A DNA stretch of 64,000 bases from Paenibacillus tundrae (GCF_036884255.1 NZ_CP145605.1:5208001-5272000), one strand, 5' to 3'. Counted from the first letter of the stretch, positions 36,181 to 45,391 are shown. A program made the numbers and translations. The notes: a model not told the origin generated them from the letters alone.

Positions 36181-37479
36181 ATGAATCCACTGGCTGAACA
36201 GTTGAACGAAAGTATTCAGGCAGGCAGCAGTCACGTCTACTCGATGCTGTCGCAGCTCGGCAAAGAAATTTATTTCCCGAAAGAAGGTATCTTGAGTCAG
36301 TCTGCTGAAGCAGCAAGTCTGGCCAAAACCTATAATGCCACGATTGGTATCGCCCTAGAAGGCGGAGTGCCTATGCATCTACCTGTTATTCAGGAGAAGC
36401 TGTCCGCATTCCAACCAAAGGATCTGTACCCATACGCTCCTCCTGCAGGCAAGCCTGAATTACGGAGTGTTTGGAAAGAGAAGATGTTGAAAGAGACCCC
36501 TTCATTGGCAGGTAAGTCTTTCGGCAACCCAATTGTAACGAATGCATTAACTCATGGACTCAGTATTGTAGCCGATTTGTTCGCAGATGAAGGCGACGCT
36601 GTTATATATCCAGATAAAAACTGGGAAAATTATGAGCTGACTTTCGGAATTCGCCGTCATGCTCAGTTGGTTCATTATCCACTGTTTGATGATCAGTTAA
36701 ACTTCAACAGTGCGGGGTTGCTCGAAGCGTTGCTTGCTCAGAAAGACAAGGGCAAAGCCATCGTATTACTCAACTTCCCGAACAATCCAACAGGTTACAC
36801 GCCAGGCCCCGAAGAAGCAGATGCGATTGTGAATACGATTCATCAAGCAGCTGAAGCAGGTGTCAATGTAGTCGTTGTAACAGATGATGCTTACTTCGGA
36901 CTTTTCTTTGAAAATTCGATTCACGAATCCTTGTTTGGCAAACTCGCAGGCATACATCCACGTGTGCTGACCATCAAAATCGATGGCGCAACGAAAGAGG
37001 AATTCGTATGGGGCTTCCGCGTAGGCTTCATCACGTATGCCCACGAAGATGCTGCTGTGCTACATGCCATGGAACAAAAGACTCTCGGTATTATCCGGGC
37101 GACCATCTCCAGTGGGCCGCACCCTTCTCAGACATTTGTACTCGATGCATTGAAAGCACCAGAGTTCGAAGCTCAGAAGCAGGAGAAGTTTGAAATTATG
37201 AAAGGCCGTGCCAACAAGGTGAAGGCTCTTCTCGATAGCGGCAAGTATGGGGATGTATGGGAGTACTATCCGTTCAACTCCGGATACTTCATGTGTCTGA
37301 AGCTGAAAGAAGTCAGCGCTGAGGCACTCCGTACCCATTTGTTACAACAATACGGTGTCGGAACAATTGCGCTGGGTGAGACTGATCTGCGAATCGCGTT
37401 CTCTTGTATTGAAGAATCCAACTTGGAAGATCTCTTCGATACCATTTACCGTGGAGTTCAGGAATTACAAGCCACTTAA
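36181..37479 (+). CDS. Class I/II PLP-dependent aminotransferase
   Basis: This 432-residue fold-type I aminotransferase has NALTHGLSIVADLFADEGDAVIYPDKNWENYEL (PLP phosphate and ring region), VLLNFPNNPTGYTP, VVTDDAYFGLFF for the Asp-Tyr pair, and a Schiff-base lysine in KIDGATKEEFVWGFRVGF. It may be a tyrosine/aromatic or alanine-type aminotransferase; the substrate is not clear. The ATG was set three codons inside the frame, as GGAAGG is then nine bases away. It lies near the PNPOx-like and MocR genes, but with its own upstream spacer of 130 bp. Confidence 0.88.
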   Translation: MNPLAEQLNESIQAGSSHVYSMLSQLGKEIYFPKEGILSQSAEAASLAKTYNATIGIALEGGVPMHLPVIQEKLSAFQPKDLYPYAPPAGKPELRSVWKEKMLKETPSLAGKSFGNPIVTNALTHGLSIVADLFADEGDAVIYPDKNWENYELTFGIRRHAQLVHYPLFDDQLNFNSAGLLEALLAQKDKGKAIVLLNFPNNPTGYTPGPEEADAIVNTIHQAAEAGVNVVVVTDDAYFGLFFENSIHESLFGKLAGIHPRVLTIKIDGATKEEFVWGFRVGFITYAHEDAAVLHAMEQKTLGIIRATISSGPHPSQTFVLDALKAPEFEAQKQEKFEIMKGRANKVKALLDSGKYGDVWEYYPFNSGYFMCLKLKEVSAEALRTHLLQQYGVGTIALGETDLRIAFSCIEESNLEDLFDTIYRGVQELQAT

Positions 37480-37511
37480 ATTAGCATATTATTGTCGTGT
37501 GACTATAAATA

Positions 37512-37585
37512 GGTTAGGTTCATAATGAACCTAACCTTCCTATAAGCCCCCCCTCTCGGTGATGTATTCATCATTTAGAGGGGTA
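37512..37585. terminator. Two hairpins behind the aminotransferase gene
   Basis: A perfect 12-bp stem (GGTTAGGTTCAT and complement) ends at 37536, and a second nested hairpin (CCCCTCT / AGAGGGG with inner GATG/CATC) spans 37551-37585. Neither has a long T-run, so termination is probable but not certain. The bases from here to 37757 show nothing else. Confidence 0.5.
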
Positions 37586-37757
37586 TTTGGCATATTATCT
37601 GGGTAACAGATTGATAGCAGATCGAACCGTTAGATTCCCCACCGTTCCTACCTCTTTTACTCAACGTTATCGGTTATCTTCTTAGCATACACCGCCCAAA
37701 ATGGTTATTTTCCTCAGGAATACAGGGCAAAGACCCAATCAGCCAACACCCAAGGCA

Positions 37758-37766
37758 CATAATATA
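37758..37766 (+). promoter_or_regulatory. Sigma-K-like -10 before the YjcZ-type gene
   Basis: CATAATATA fits CATANNNTA and lies about 48 bases before the start of a sporulation-type peptide gene. No clear -35 was found. Confidence 0.4.
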
Positions 37767-37813
37767 CGGTGTACGCAAGGGCGTGCCAACAACGAACTGA
37801 GAGGGGAATGACC

Positions 37814-37936
37814 ATGTCTGGAGTTGAAGAAACAAGAGGCGGTTATGGATACGGATTTGGAGGATTTACAAACACAGGTGCGATTCTTGTATTGTTCATT
37901 CTGCTTGTAATCATCACTAAGTCGTTCCTCTACTAG
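37814..37936 (+). CDS. YjcZ family sporulation peptide (40 aa)
   Basis: This 40-residue peptide starts MSGVEETRGGYGYGFGG, then has one hydrophobic segment TGAILVLFILLVIITKSFLY reaching the C-terminus. That is the typical layout of YjcZ-type peptides in Bacillus and Paenibacillus: a Gly/Tyr-rich head and one membrane helix. GAGGGG is spaced seven bases from the chosen ATG; an ATG two codons earlier is too close. It is likely expressed in the mother cell, and its function is unknown. Confidence 0.85.
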   Translation: MSGVEETRGGYGYGFGGFTNTGAILVLFILLVIITKSFLY

Positions 37937-37983
37937 TCCCGATCTGTTGTATTCATTCTGCACGATGAATTCAACCTTACACA

Positions 37984-38180
37984 CGATCTGTCCGTGTTGT
38001 TAGAGGCATAGGAATATGTCAGACAACACGTCGGTAGGCGGCTATCCATTCGTGGGTAGCCGACCTCTCACACCACAGTTTATGTACGATCAATATGCGA
38101 CATTGTCCATGTTGATCTGTAATTGTAGCCGCCCGCACTGCGTAGGGGATGTCAGGACCCCTACCCGTACGGGCTTTTTT
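37984..38180 (+). ncRNA. Structured transcript end or candidate small RNA
   Basis: Several stable hairpins follow each other: GTGTTGT/ACAACAC (37994-38029), GTCGG..CGGCTA/TAGCCG..CCGAC (38030-38064) and a final GTAGGGG/CCCCTAC stem closed by GCCCG/CGGGC and followed by TTTTTT. It may be the 3' UTR of the YjcZ-type gene or an independent RNA; no promoter between them was identified. A 61-codon frame that overlaps the final terminator is not considered real. Confidence 0.4.
38131..38180 (+). terminator. Strong intrinsic terminator
   Basis: The composite stem GCCCG...GTAGGGG / CCCCTAC...CGGGC is followed directly by six T residues on the plus strand. Confidence 0.85.
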
Positions 38181-38261
38181 CATCGTAACCGTGCTGGATA
38201 AATATCCATTTACGATATCGCGATAAAAAAATAAGGAAGTATCCGTAATAGGTACTCTAGA

Positions 38262-38311
38262 TATTCAAGTAAGCCTCTTACGGCAAACACCGCAAGAGGC
38301 TTACTTGAATA
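38262..38311. other. 22-bp near-perfect inverted repeat between convergent units
   Basis: The arms of 22 bases have one mismatch and a six-base loop (arm core AAGTAAGCCTCTT). There is no T-run on either side. It may act as a bidirectional transcription block for the YjcZ region and the ecsB gene. The remaining bases to 38439 hold nothing recognised. Confidence 0.6.
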
Positions 38312-38439
38312 CAAACTATACGATGTAAGCAAGTCATCTAGTAAATGTCGTAGGCAATACGACTACGATTCTAGCTACTGACATTGAGCCTTACACATCA
38401 TTGCTGCTCGTCAGCATCAGGATTACATAAGAGAATATT

Positions 38440-39663
38440 CTACTCCTCTTCTTCTTCCTTCAGCCACTTTTTACTTTGCGAACGTCGCATCAACACAATG
38501 ACCAGCACGCCCAAAATCAACCCTACACCCGCTATCGTGATTCCACCGATCCCACTCGACAGCATCGGCAACCACATCAGCAGAGCAGACAACGCATGTA
38601 GATTCGAAATGAAGCCCAGCACTTGTGAACGGCGGCTCTCACCTGAGATCGGATAGATCATGATCCAGAATGATTCGGCGTGACTACGACGTAGTGCCCC
38701 CAACTGCACACCAACCAGCAACAAGAACACGAAGTATGCCCCGATGCCAAAATAAGTACCTGCCGTCCACCAAGACAACAGCATCCCGAGCACAATTAAA
38801 CGTACAACAATGGAGAATACCTCTGTGCGAATGAACGTCTTCGTAATAAGGTAGCGGTACGCTTTGCCTGCACTCCACGCAAGTCCACTTCCCCATTTGC
38901 TAAGCCAGCGTCTGGAGCTGACCTTTTGTCCTGAGGAAGGTACGTCTACGAACCACCCCAACGTCCGCATCACTCGGCCTGCTTGACCCTGCTCAACCTG
39001 AATCAGACGTTCCCAAGCCACCCGATGCTTCACAGGTATGCGCAGAGCTACTAGATAGACCGCCGCCAGCAACAGCAAAAACCAAATACTGCGCGCTGGT
39101 GGCTGCCATACCCAAGCCGCCACAGCAAGAATGGCGGTTGCCCAGCGAAGCAAACGAAATGCCCTGGATGCACCCACCTGAACCATACGTAGCTCTTGCC
39201 ATGCACCGTAGCTTGATAATCCCTTCCACACGAGTAAGAGCAGGAGAAACCAGGTGAAAGGTTTGGCATTCTGATCTGCCCTTACATAGAGTGGCCATAG
39301 CGTAAAGAAGATGAGCAGCATACCCAACGTTTTGTAGATTACGCCACGGGCAAAGCTGTTCTTCAAATATTCATGCATCCGATGTTCCTGTGGCCGTAAA
39401 AATACGATATCTGCTGGATGAAGATATGTACGATATCCGCTAAATAACACCAAAGGGGTAAGCAGAAGCAATGTAATCCAGCGAATCGGAAAACCTGCAG
39501 GTATGTTCTGTACAAATGAGGTGTACCAAGCGGAAAAGGCAATGATAAGAAATAGAAATACCATCGCTACCCCGCTCTGAATGACATATCCCAGATAAGG
39601 AAGAATTTTATTCCAAAAGCCCGTGCGTCTTTGCTTCCATAACAGCCTCAGATCCATACTCAA
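38440..39663 (-). CDS. ecsB: ABC transporter permease, EcsB family
   Basis: This 407-residue membrane protein has about ten hydrophobic segments, including VAMVFLFLIIAFSAWY, ITLLLLTPLVLFSG, MLLIFFTLWPLY, and the last pair near SALLMWLPMLSSGIGGITIAGVGLILGVLVIVL. The cytosolic loop FLRPQEHRMHEYLKNSF is typical of EcsB. It overlaps the ATPase gene by four bases. In Bacillus, EcsAB affects protein secretion, competence and intramembrane proteolysis; the transported substrate is not settled. The C-terminus is a run of Glu residues. Confidence 0.85.
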   Translation of the reverse strand: MSMDLRLLWKQRRTGFWNKILPYLGYVIQSGVAMVFLFLIIAFSAWYTSFVQNIPAGFPIRWITLLLLTPLVLFSGYRTYLHPADIVFLRPQEHRMHEYLKNSFARGVIYKTLGMLLIFFTLWPLYVRADQNAKPFTWFLLLLLVWKGLSSYGAWQELRMVQVGASRAFRLLRWATAILAVAAWVWQPPARSIWFLLLLAAVYLVALRIPVKHRVAWERLIQVEQGQAGRVMRTLGWFVDVPSSGQKVSSRRWLSKWGSGLAWSAGKAYRYLITKTFIRTEVFSIVVRLIVLGMLLSWWTAGTYFGIGAYFVFLLLVGVQLGALRRSHAESFWIMIYPISGESRRSQVLGFISNLHALSALLMWLPMLSSGIGGITIAGVGLILGVLVIVLMRRSQSKKWLKEEEEE

Positions 39664-40412
39664 TCCCTGCCTTGTACGAGGGAATAGAACATATGCTCAA
39701 GCGTTGTATTCGACTCTCCGTATTGAGAACGCAGCTCCTCCAGAGTTCCATGAGCGATGACCTGTCCACGATGCAGAACAATGAACCGATCACAATAGTT
39801 CTCTATGGTCGAGAGAATATGCGAGCTGAGCAGGATGGATGATCCGGATGCTTTCATCTCCAGCATGAAATCAAGCAATGAACGAATACCAAGTGGATCG
39901 AGCCCCAAGAATGGTTCATCAATGATATACAATGGTGGCCCTGCTACAAATGCACACATAATCATAACCTTCTGCCGCATTCCTTTGGACAAGTGAGTGG
40001 ACAGGCTGGTACTTTTCTCCCGCATACGGAATAAATCTAGCAGTTTCTCCGTACGATGCTTGAAATCGGCTTCCGAGACACCATATGCTCTTGCTGTGAA
40101 TTCCAAATGCTCCATGACCGTCATCTCGTCGTACAATTCAGGTGACTCAGGAACAAAAGCCATCGCGGATTGGTAGATCTGAGCATCCTCTTCCCTTGTC
40201 TTACCCATTACGCGGACTTCACCCTGTTGTGGGGTCATCAAACCTAAGATATGTTTCATCGTTGTACTTTTACCAGCGCCATTTAATCCGATCAGTCCGA
40301 CCATTTCTCCGCGTCCAACTTTCAGATCAATGCCGTGGAGGACAGGCCGCTTGGCACTATATCCTCCACTTAACCCGCTGATTTCCAATACCGGGGATTG
40401 AACATTACTCAT
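39660..40412 (-). CDS. ecsA: ABC transporter ATP-binding protein, EcsA family
   Basis: This 250-residue ATPase has a Walker A motif (GLNGAGKST), Q-loop region FVPESPELYDEMTVMEHL, ABC signature LSKGMRQKV, Walker B IIDEPFLGLDPL and switch His in LLSSHIL. These segments match B. subtilis EcsA closely as I recall it. The ATG at MSNVQSP has AGGTGCAGG before it; a start four codons earlier is possible. It forms a unit with ecsB. Confidence 0.9.
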   Translation of the reverse strand: MSNVQSPVLEISGLSGGYSAKRPVLHGIDLKVGRGEMVGLIGLNGAGKSTTMKHILGLMTPQQGEVRVMGKTREEDAQIYQSAMAFVPESPELYDEMTVMEHLEFTARAYGVSEADFKHRTEKLLDLFRMREKSTSLSTHLSKGMRQKVMIMCAFVAGPPLYIIDEPFLGLDPLGIRSLLDFMLEMKASGSSILLSSHILSTIENYCDRFIVLHRGQVIAHGTLEELRSQYGESNTTLEHMFYSLVQGRD

Positions 40413-40439
40413 GAATTCCTGCACCTCTTTCGTCAGGTT

Positions 40440-41810
40440 TTATTCTTCGGAACGCGGTGTATTCCCCTTGCTCCATTTTGGCGCTCCCTTATTCTTACGA
40501 TCCTGGTTGCGCTCCGTTCTTCCTGTATTACCGGCTGGTTTGTTACCAGCATCACGTTGATTCGATACCGCTGCTCTTGCACCACCATTACGTGTTGCCT
40601 GTCCCGGTTTGCGACCTTTTGCGGAGCCTGGCTTCCGACTGAAGGAATGCCCTTCTGGCCGCGTATCAGGACGTGGATCTGCTTCTAGCACTTTACCACC
40701 GAACAACACACGCTCTGTAAGCTCAAGCCCCAGCTCACGTGCAAATTTACGCATAATAAAGATCTGTGTTTCATCTACAATGGACAGTACAATACCACTT
40801 CGTCCCATACGTCCAGTACGACCTGCGCGGTGAACATAATGCTCTGAATCAAACGCAGGATCATAATTGATAACCATCGGCAATCCTTCGATATCCAATC
40901 CTCTCGCGGCAACCTCACTCGCAATCAACAATTGGATTTTACCGTTACGGAACGCGGACAAGACATTGCTCCGTGTAACCTTATCAGCATCACCGTATAG
41001 CGCGGCTGCGGATAGACCCAAATGATTCATTTTCGCTTCAACTTCACCGATATCTTCCGTAGCATTCACGAAGACAATAGCACGATCCGGATTGTACTGT
41101 CTTACGAGACGACGCAGCATATCAATTTTGTTCCGTGTTTCCTCTACAAAATAAAAATGCTCAAGCCCTGCTGCGGTTGCACGCTCTGGTTCAATTCCGA
41201 TATGAACTGGCTCCTTCATCTCTCGCTTCGCAAGGCCAGCCGTATGTTCATCAATCGTTGCCGATAAGAAAATAAGCTGACGATCGCGGAGTGCACTGCG
41301 CAGAACAAAATCAACGTCACTCACACCACCAAGCTGGAATACTTGGTCTGCCTCATCAATGACAATTGTGGAGACGTTATGCATTTTCAACTTTTTCAAT
41401 GTAATCAATTCTTTCAATCGTCCCGGTGTTCCCACAACGAGTGCTGGATGCTCACGCAACTTCTCAATCTGACGTTTCACCGCTGCGCCTCCAATTAAGC
41501 CTAGCACACCAATTTTACGTTCTTCTCCATAACGCTGTGCTTCACGTACAATCTGCATAGCCAATTCTTGTGTAGGGGCGATAATAAGCTTTTGTGTGCC
41601 CTTTACATCACTTTTGATCGTTTGCAGAAGAGGCAACAAATAAGCAAGTGTTTTGCCTGTTCCCGTCTGGGATTTAGCAACGACATCTCGCCCTTCCAAG
41701 ATCACTGGTATGGTCTGCGCCTGCACAGGAGAAGGTTCATTAATGCCATGTCCGGCAAGTACTTTCTCAAGATCCTCTGCTACGCCAATTGAAGCAAATG
41801 TATTTGTCAT
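40440..41810 (-). CDS. DEAD-box RNA helicase
   Basis: This 456-residue ATP-dependent RNA helicase has all core motifs: Q motif FASIGVAEDLEKVLAGHGINEPSPVQAQTIP, Walker A AKSQTGTGKT, PTQELAMQ (Ia), VVGTPGRL (Ib), IDEADQVF (II), LSATID (III), SEVAARGLDIEGL (V) and HRAGRTGRMG (VI). The C-terminus is a basic, Lys/Arg/Gly/Pro-rich tail of about 80 residues that would bind RNA. It is likely involved in ribosome assembly or mRNA decay, notably in the cold. AAAGGATGG precedes the chosen ATG, nine codons inside a longer frame. Confidence 0.92.
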   Translation of the reverse strand: MTNTFASIGVAEDLEKVLAGHGINEPSPVQAQTIPVILEGRDVVAKSQTGTGKTLAYLLPLLQTIKSDVKGTQKLIIAPTQELAMQIVREAQRYGEERKIGVLGLIGGAAVKRQIEKLREHPALVVGTPGRLKELITLKKLKMHNVSTIVIDEADQVFQLGGVSDVDFVLRSALRDRQLIFLSATIDEHTAGLAKREMKEPVHIGIEPERATAAGLEHFYFVEETRNKIDMLRRLVRQYNPDRAIVFVNATEDIGEVEAKMNHLGLSAAALYGDADKVTRSNVLSAFRNGKIQLLIASEVAARGLDIEGLPMVINYDPAFDSEHYVHRAGRTGRMGRSGIVLSIVDETQIFIMRKFARELGLELTERVLFGGKVLEADPRPDTRPEGHSFSRKPGSAKGRKPGQATRNGGARAAVSNQRDAGNKPAGNTGRTERNQDRKNKGAPKWSKGNTPRSEE

Positions 41811-41916
41811 GTATGTCCATCCTTTAATTTTATTCATTTATTTTTCCGTGGGATAAGCCTCTCATCACATTAACTTTCATTATATGCGAAAAGCAGCTAT
41901 GAACCAAATCTTAACC

Positions 41917-41947
41917 AAAAAAAAAGAAAAGCTCCTCGGCGGAGCTT
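41917..41947 (-). terminator. Terminator of the SDR gene
   Basis: On the minus strand AAGCTCC and GGAGCTT close a small loop and are followed by TTCTTTTTTTTT. Confidence 0.88.
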
Positions 41948-42022
41948 CCCGTAATTCAACCGTGATGTCCATTGCTATATTATACTTGAATACGCTGTCA
42001 CTTGATGTATCCTATTCGTCGC

Positions 42023-42796
42023 TCACTTCTGATTCATGAAACCATGTGACAAGCGATCCGCAAGACGTGGGAACAACTGATACAGCCATATCCCGGCAGA
42101 TGCCATTCGAGGCAAATTCACTTCTTCTTTACGCTTTTTCATCGCCTGAACCATATGTCTTGCAACATCCTCAGGTTTCAACATCATCCAGCGTACATTG
42201 TTGACATAATTGCCAGATGGATCTGCACGATGGAAGAACGGTGTATCAATCGGCCCAGGATTAATGGTGGTCACCTTTACTCCCGTTTTACGCAACTCCT
42301 GACGTAGAGCATTACTGAACCCGAGTACAGCATGTTTGGTTGCTGTATAGGAAGCTGACTTTGCCGTTCCGATTTTGCCAGCCATGGAGGCCACATTCAC
42401 AATCTGTCCCGTGCCACGCTTCAGCATGTGCGGCAACACAGCCTTCGTGCAACGAACAATGCCCATGTAGTTCACGTCCATCATTTCATCGAATTCCTGC
42501 ACGGTCATCTCCGTCATTGCAGCAAACTTTCCATATCCCGCATTGTTCAACAATATATCGATTCGTCCGTACTTCTCTAACATGTTACTTATCGCTGCCT
42601 GCACCTGCTCGTCATTGGTGACATCCAGCGTAAGAAGCTCATGTTGCCCATTCAGCGAAGCACCAATCTCTTCAAGCTTGTCCCGCGAACGGGCAGCCAA
42701 GATAGGAATGGCTCCTTCTTCTATCAGCATCTGAGCACAGAGTGCGCCAATCCCACTCGACGCGCCAGTAATGAATACAACCTGATCTTTCAGCAT
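42023..42796 (-). CDS. Short-chain dehydrogenase/reductase
   Basis: This 257-residue classical SDR has the cofactor motif TGASSGIG (residues about 10-17), NNAGYG, the catalytic Ser in NVASMAGKIG and Tyr-Lys in YTATKHAVLG. The basic residue in AARSRDK after the second strand suggests NADP. The substrate is unknown. GGGAGGAC precedes the ATG. It forms a single unit with its own terminator. Confidence 0.9.
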   Translation of the reverse strand: MLKDQVVFITGASSGIGALCAQMLIEEGAIPILAARSRDKLEEIGASLNGQHELLTLDVTNDEQVQAAISNMLEKYGRIDILLNNAGYGKFAAMTEMTVQEFDEMMDVNYMGIVRCTKAVLPHMLKRGTGQIVNVASMAGKIGTAKSASYTATKHAVLGFSNALRQELRKTGVKVTTINPGPIDTPFFHRADPSGNYVNNVRWMMLKPEDVARHMVQAMKKRKEEVNLPRMASAGIWLYQLFPRLADRLSHGFMNQK

Positions 42797-42852
42797 ATCT
42801 GATGTCCTCCCGTAGTGAACACATATTGCCCCTTGAGGCCTATGATTCTATT

Positions 42853-43311
42853 CTACGAGATCATCACCTGAATATCCATCTCACCAATGCCATCCATCAA
42901 CAATGGAATGCTCAATGCTTTTGTTGCACTAAATGCAGTCAAATGTTCCGATTTCATGACTTGTGGAGGTGTAATATCCACAACCACACCTTGATTGGAC
43001 AAAATGGTACTTGCATTACCACTGATCATATTACCAAGCTCGGAGATTGCACTTTTACTCATATCGTCCATTTCCGTGATCACAAAACCGCCCATCATGG
43101 CTGAAACAATTTTCAAAGCAACCGACTCTTGAATGCCAAATACAATATTTCCGCTCATTTGTCCGGTCATTCCAATGACGATCCAGACATGGTCAGCAAT
43201 GTACTCTACATTTTTCACGCCAAGACTTCCGGTGGAAGGCGAAACCTGGATGAGCTGTTCAAATACATTGCGTGCTGATTCCAGGAAAGGATTAATCACT
43301 TCCGCTTTCAC
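42853..43311 (-). CDS. cheX: CheX-like chemotaxis phosphatase
   Basis: This 152-residue protein resembles CheX, which removes phosphate from CheY. The active helix motif E-x-x-N is visible in ISELGNMISGNA (about residues 90-100), with the CheX/CheC-type beta sheet GQMSGNIVFGI around it. The start is a GTG with GGGGGAC before it. No other chemotaxis gene is near, so it is an orphan; a role in clearing phosphate from a response regulator is inferred. Confidence 0.85.
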   Translation of the reverse strand: MKAEVINPFLESARNVFEQLIQVSPSTGSLGVKNVEYIADHVWIVIGMTGQMSGNIVFGIQESVALKIVSAMMGGFVITEMDDMSKSAISELGNMISGNASTILSNQGVVVDITPPQVMKSEHLTAFSATKALSIPLLMDGIGEMDIQVMIS

Positions 43312-43821
43312 TGTTTATGTCCCCCTCGCACTGGGTTATTGGTCACACACCAAAAGTCCCATATTCTATAAATTTATTATACTTTATCACGTACAAGAAT
43401 ACATCATGAATTCATCAATGAATGTGTACTATAATTTATCGTCATCTGTGTGGCAAATGTTTATAGCTAATTTTGGCGAAATAACAGGGTTTTTTGGATA
43501 ATGTTTAGGTAGTTTTTTCCTCCCTACGCCCACGCAAAGGGGCTTAGGACTATTTTACTGTTTTATTGAAAAGACTAAAAATTAAAATGATATAAATCGA
43601 AAATAAGTTCTTAAGCATTATTTTCGGGAAGATCAGATCAGAAGCCTTTCATTATGAAAAAAACATGACTTCTACCGCCTGCTATGGTATAGAAGAATAG
43701 GAGAGATTTTAACCTTTTCTCGGAGATTTTTTGCTCTCCAGATCGTCGGTCTATAGCGAGGTTCTTATAGATAAGTTCCTCATGAGCCATGCCATCATTT
43801 AACTAGGGAGTGAACCATTGA
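43312..43821. other. 510-bp AT-rich intergenic region
   Basis: No open frame or known riboswitch was recognised. A GGAGAG/CTCTCC pair spans 43700-43739 with a T-rich loop. The VOC gene promoter should lie here, but no good pair of boxes was found. Confidence 0.35.
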
Positions 43822-44202
43822 ATGATTAGCCAAGTCGGTCAAATCATGCTGTACGTCAACAACCAAGAACAGGCTCTACAGTTTTGGACAGAAAAGGCAG
43901 GTTTCCATGTCATCGCAGAAGAAAGTCTCAGCCCGGAAATGAAATGGTATGAGATTGCTGCAACCCCGGATGCTGAAACGAGCCTCGTTCTTCAAGACAA
44001 GCAGGTCGTTGCCAAAATGTCGCCTGGCGTTAATCTAGGCACACCTTCTCTTATGTTTTTCACCCCGAACATCGATCAGCTCTATCAGGACTTCAAAGAT
44101 AAAGAGATTACCGTTGGCGAATTGGTGGATTTGCCTTTTGGAAGAGTATTTAACTTTGCCGATGATGAAGACAATTACTTTGCCGTTATGGAACGCAAAT
44201 AA
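43822..44202 (+). CDS. VOC family protein (glyoxalase/bleomycin resistance-like)
   Basis: This 126-residue protein is a two-module beta-alpha-beta-beta-beta fold typical of the vicinal oxygen chelate family. It has MLYVNNQEQALQFWTEKAGFHVI in the first module and SLMFFTPNIDQLYQDFKDKEITV with FGRVFNFADDEDNYFAVMER in the second. The metal ligands are not all obvious, since the first strand has Gln/Met in place of the usual His, so catalytic activity is uncertain. GGGAGTG precedes the ATG. It is followed by a terminator. Confidence 0.85.
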   Translation: MISQVGQIMLYVNNQEQALQFWTEKAGFHVIAEESLSPEMKWYEIAATPDAETSLVLQDKQVVAKMSPGVNLGTPSLMFFTPNIDQLYQDFKDKEITVGELVDLPFGRVFNFADDEDNYFAVMERK

Positions 44203-44254
44203 CATAGGTTTACCCTTTCACAGATCATGACCTTGATGTCGTAATGATCTTCAG

Positions 44255-44281
44255 GCGGCTGACGCTTAGTCAGTCGCTTTT
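44255..44281 (+). terminator. Terminator after the VOC gene
   Basis: GCGGCTGAC and GTCAGTCGC (one G-U pair) enclose a five-base loop and lead into TTTTCTTATTT. Confidence 0.78.
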
Positions 44282-44457
44282 CTTATTTGAACAACTCCTT
44301 CAATGTATTCCTATGTAATGAAAACTTCGTGATGTTAGATTTATTGCCCTGTTCCCTTGAATCACCTATAATTTAAGATAACGGAACTATGAAACGTTAC
44401 GGATTCCACTCACAAGCTTGATATGTAGTCGATACTTTGCCCGCTAGGAGGAAATAC

Positions 44458-45360
44458 ATGAATATCAGCCAACTGGAGACGCTGATTACGATATCCAAAA
44501 CGATGAGTTTCCGCAAAGCGGGAGAATTGCTGAATCTCACTCAGCCTGCCGTCTCTGCCCAGATCAAAAGTCTGGAGGATGAATTCAACACCGTTCTTGT
44601 AGATCGTAATCAACCTGTCACACTCACTGACCGTGGCCAAGTATTTCTGGAGCATGCTGAGCGCATGCTGGATATTGTGGATGAATTGAAACAGAAGCTA
44701 TCCGATCTGGATGAAACACCGCAGGGAAGGATTGTTCTCGCTACAACGACATCCATCGCCATTCAAATTTTACCAAGGGTATTGTCCTACTTTCAGGATC
44801 AGTTCCCTCTAATCAAAACGAGCATTCAGTCCTTACCGTCCTCACAAATTTATACTCAGGTCGAAAACGGTTTGGTCGACATCGGTATCGGTTATCTTAC
44901 GGAACGTAATCCGAATCTGAATACCGCTGTGTTGTATTACGATACGTTTGAACTCGTCGTTTCTCCTGCCCATCCCCTGGCAAAGCAAAAGCACGCTGCC
45001 GTGGACGTATTGCGTAACACCCCGCTGATTCTATTGTCCCCTGATACTGTGGGGCGACGTTTTACAGAAGCTGTATTCAAAAAGTATGATATTCAACCCA
45101 ATATCGTCATGGAGTTATCGAGTAGTGAAGAAGTCAAACGTATGGTTGAGATCAATCTCGGAGCGGCTGTGATATCTAAGCAATCTGTCGCACATGAGCT
45201 GCGGCAAGGTACGCTGCGAATGATCCCACTAAGTGAATTAGAGGTCAGTCATCCCGTCGGTGTCATTTACAAATCTAGCCGGTACCTCAACTCTGCTATG
45301 CAGCAATTTCTAAGTGATCTAAAAGGTATGCCTGAGACGCAGTTCATCAGTTCTGAATGA
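44458..45360 (+). CDS. LysR-type transcriptional regulator
   Basis: This 300-residue regulator has the winged helix segment MSFRKAGELLNLTQPAVSAQIKSLEDEF (residues about 14-41) and the effector domain with IGIGYLTERNPNLNTAVLYYDTFELVVSPAHPLA. TAGGAGG lies six bases before the ATG; seven codons of longer frame are discarded. A PHP-family phosphatase gene follows after 31 bp on the same strand and may be co-transcribed. Target and ligand are not known. Confidence 0.88.
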   Translation: MNISQLETLITISKTMSFRKAGELLNLTQPAVSAQIKSLEDEFNTVLVDRNQPVTLTDRGQVFLEHAERMLDIVDELKQKLSDLDETPQGRIVLATTTSIAIQILPRVLSYFQDQFPLIKTSIQSLPSSQIYTQVENGLVDIGIGYLTERNPNLNTAVLYYDTFELVVSPAHPLAKQKHAAVDVLRNTPLILLSPDTVGRRFTEAVFKKYDIQPNIVMELSSSEEVKRMVEINLGAAVISKQSVAHELRQGTLRMIPLSELEVSHPVGVIYKSSRYLNSAMQQFLSDLKGMPETQFISSE

Positions 45361-45391
45361 CAAATGAGCTATGAGAAAGGAAGGATTTCTA

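Noticed and set aside
38016-38201. 61-codon frame behind the YjcZ-type gene
   Set aside because: It runs through a strong intrinsic terminator and several RNA hairpins, and has only a weak ribosome site.
43500-43560. Possible cyclic di-GMP riboswitch (CACGCAAAG and CTTAGG segments)
   Set aside because: Only a few bases resemble the GEMM core; the paired stems and the 5' half of the motif are missing.
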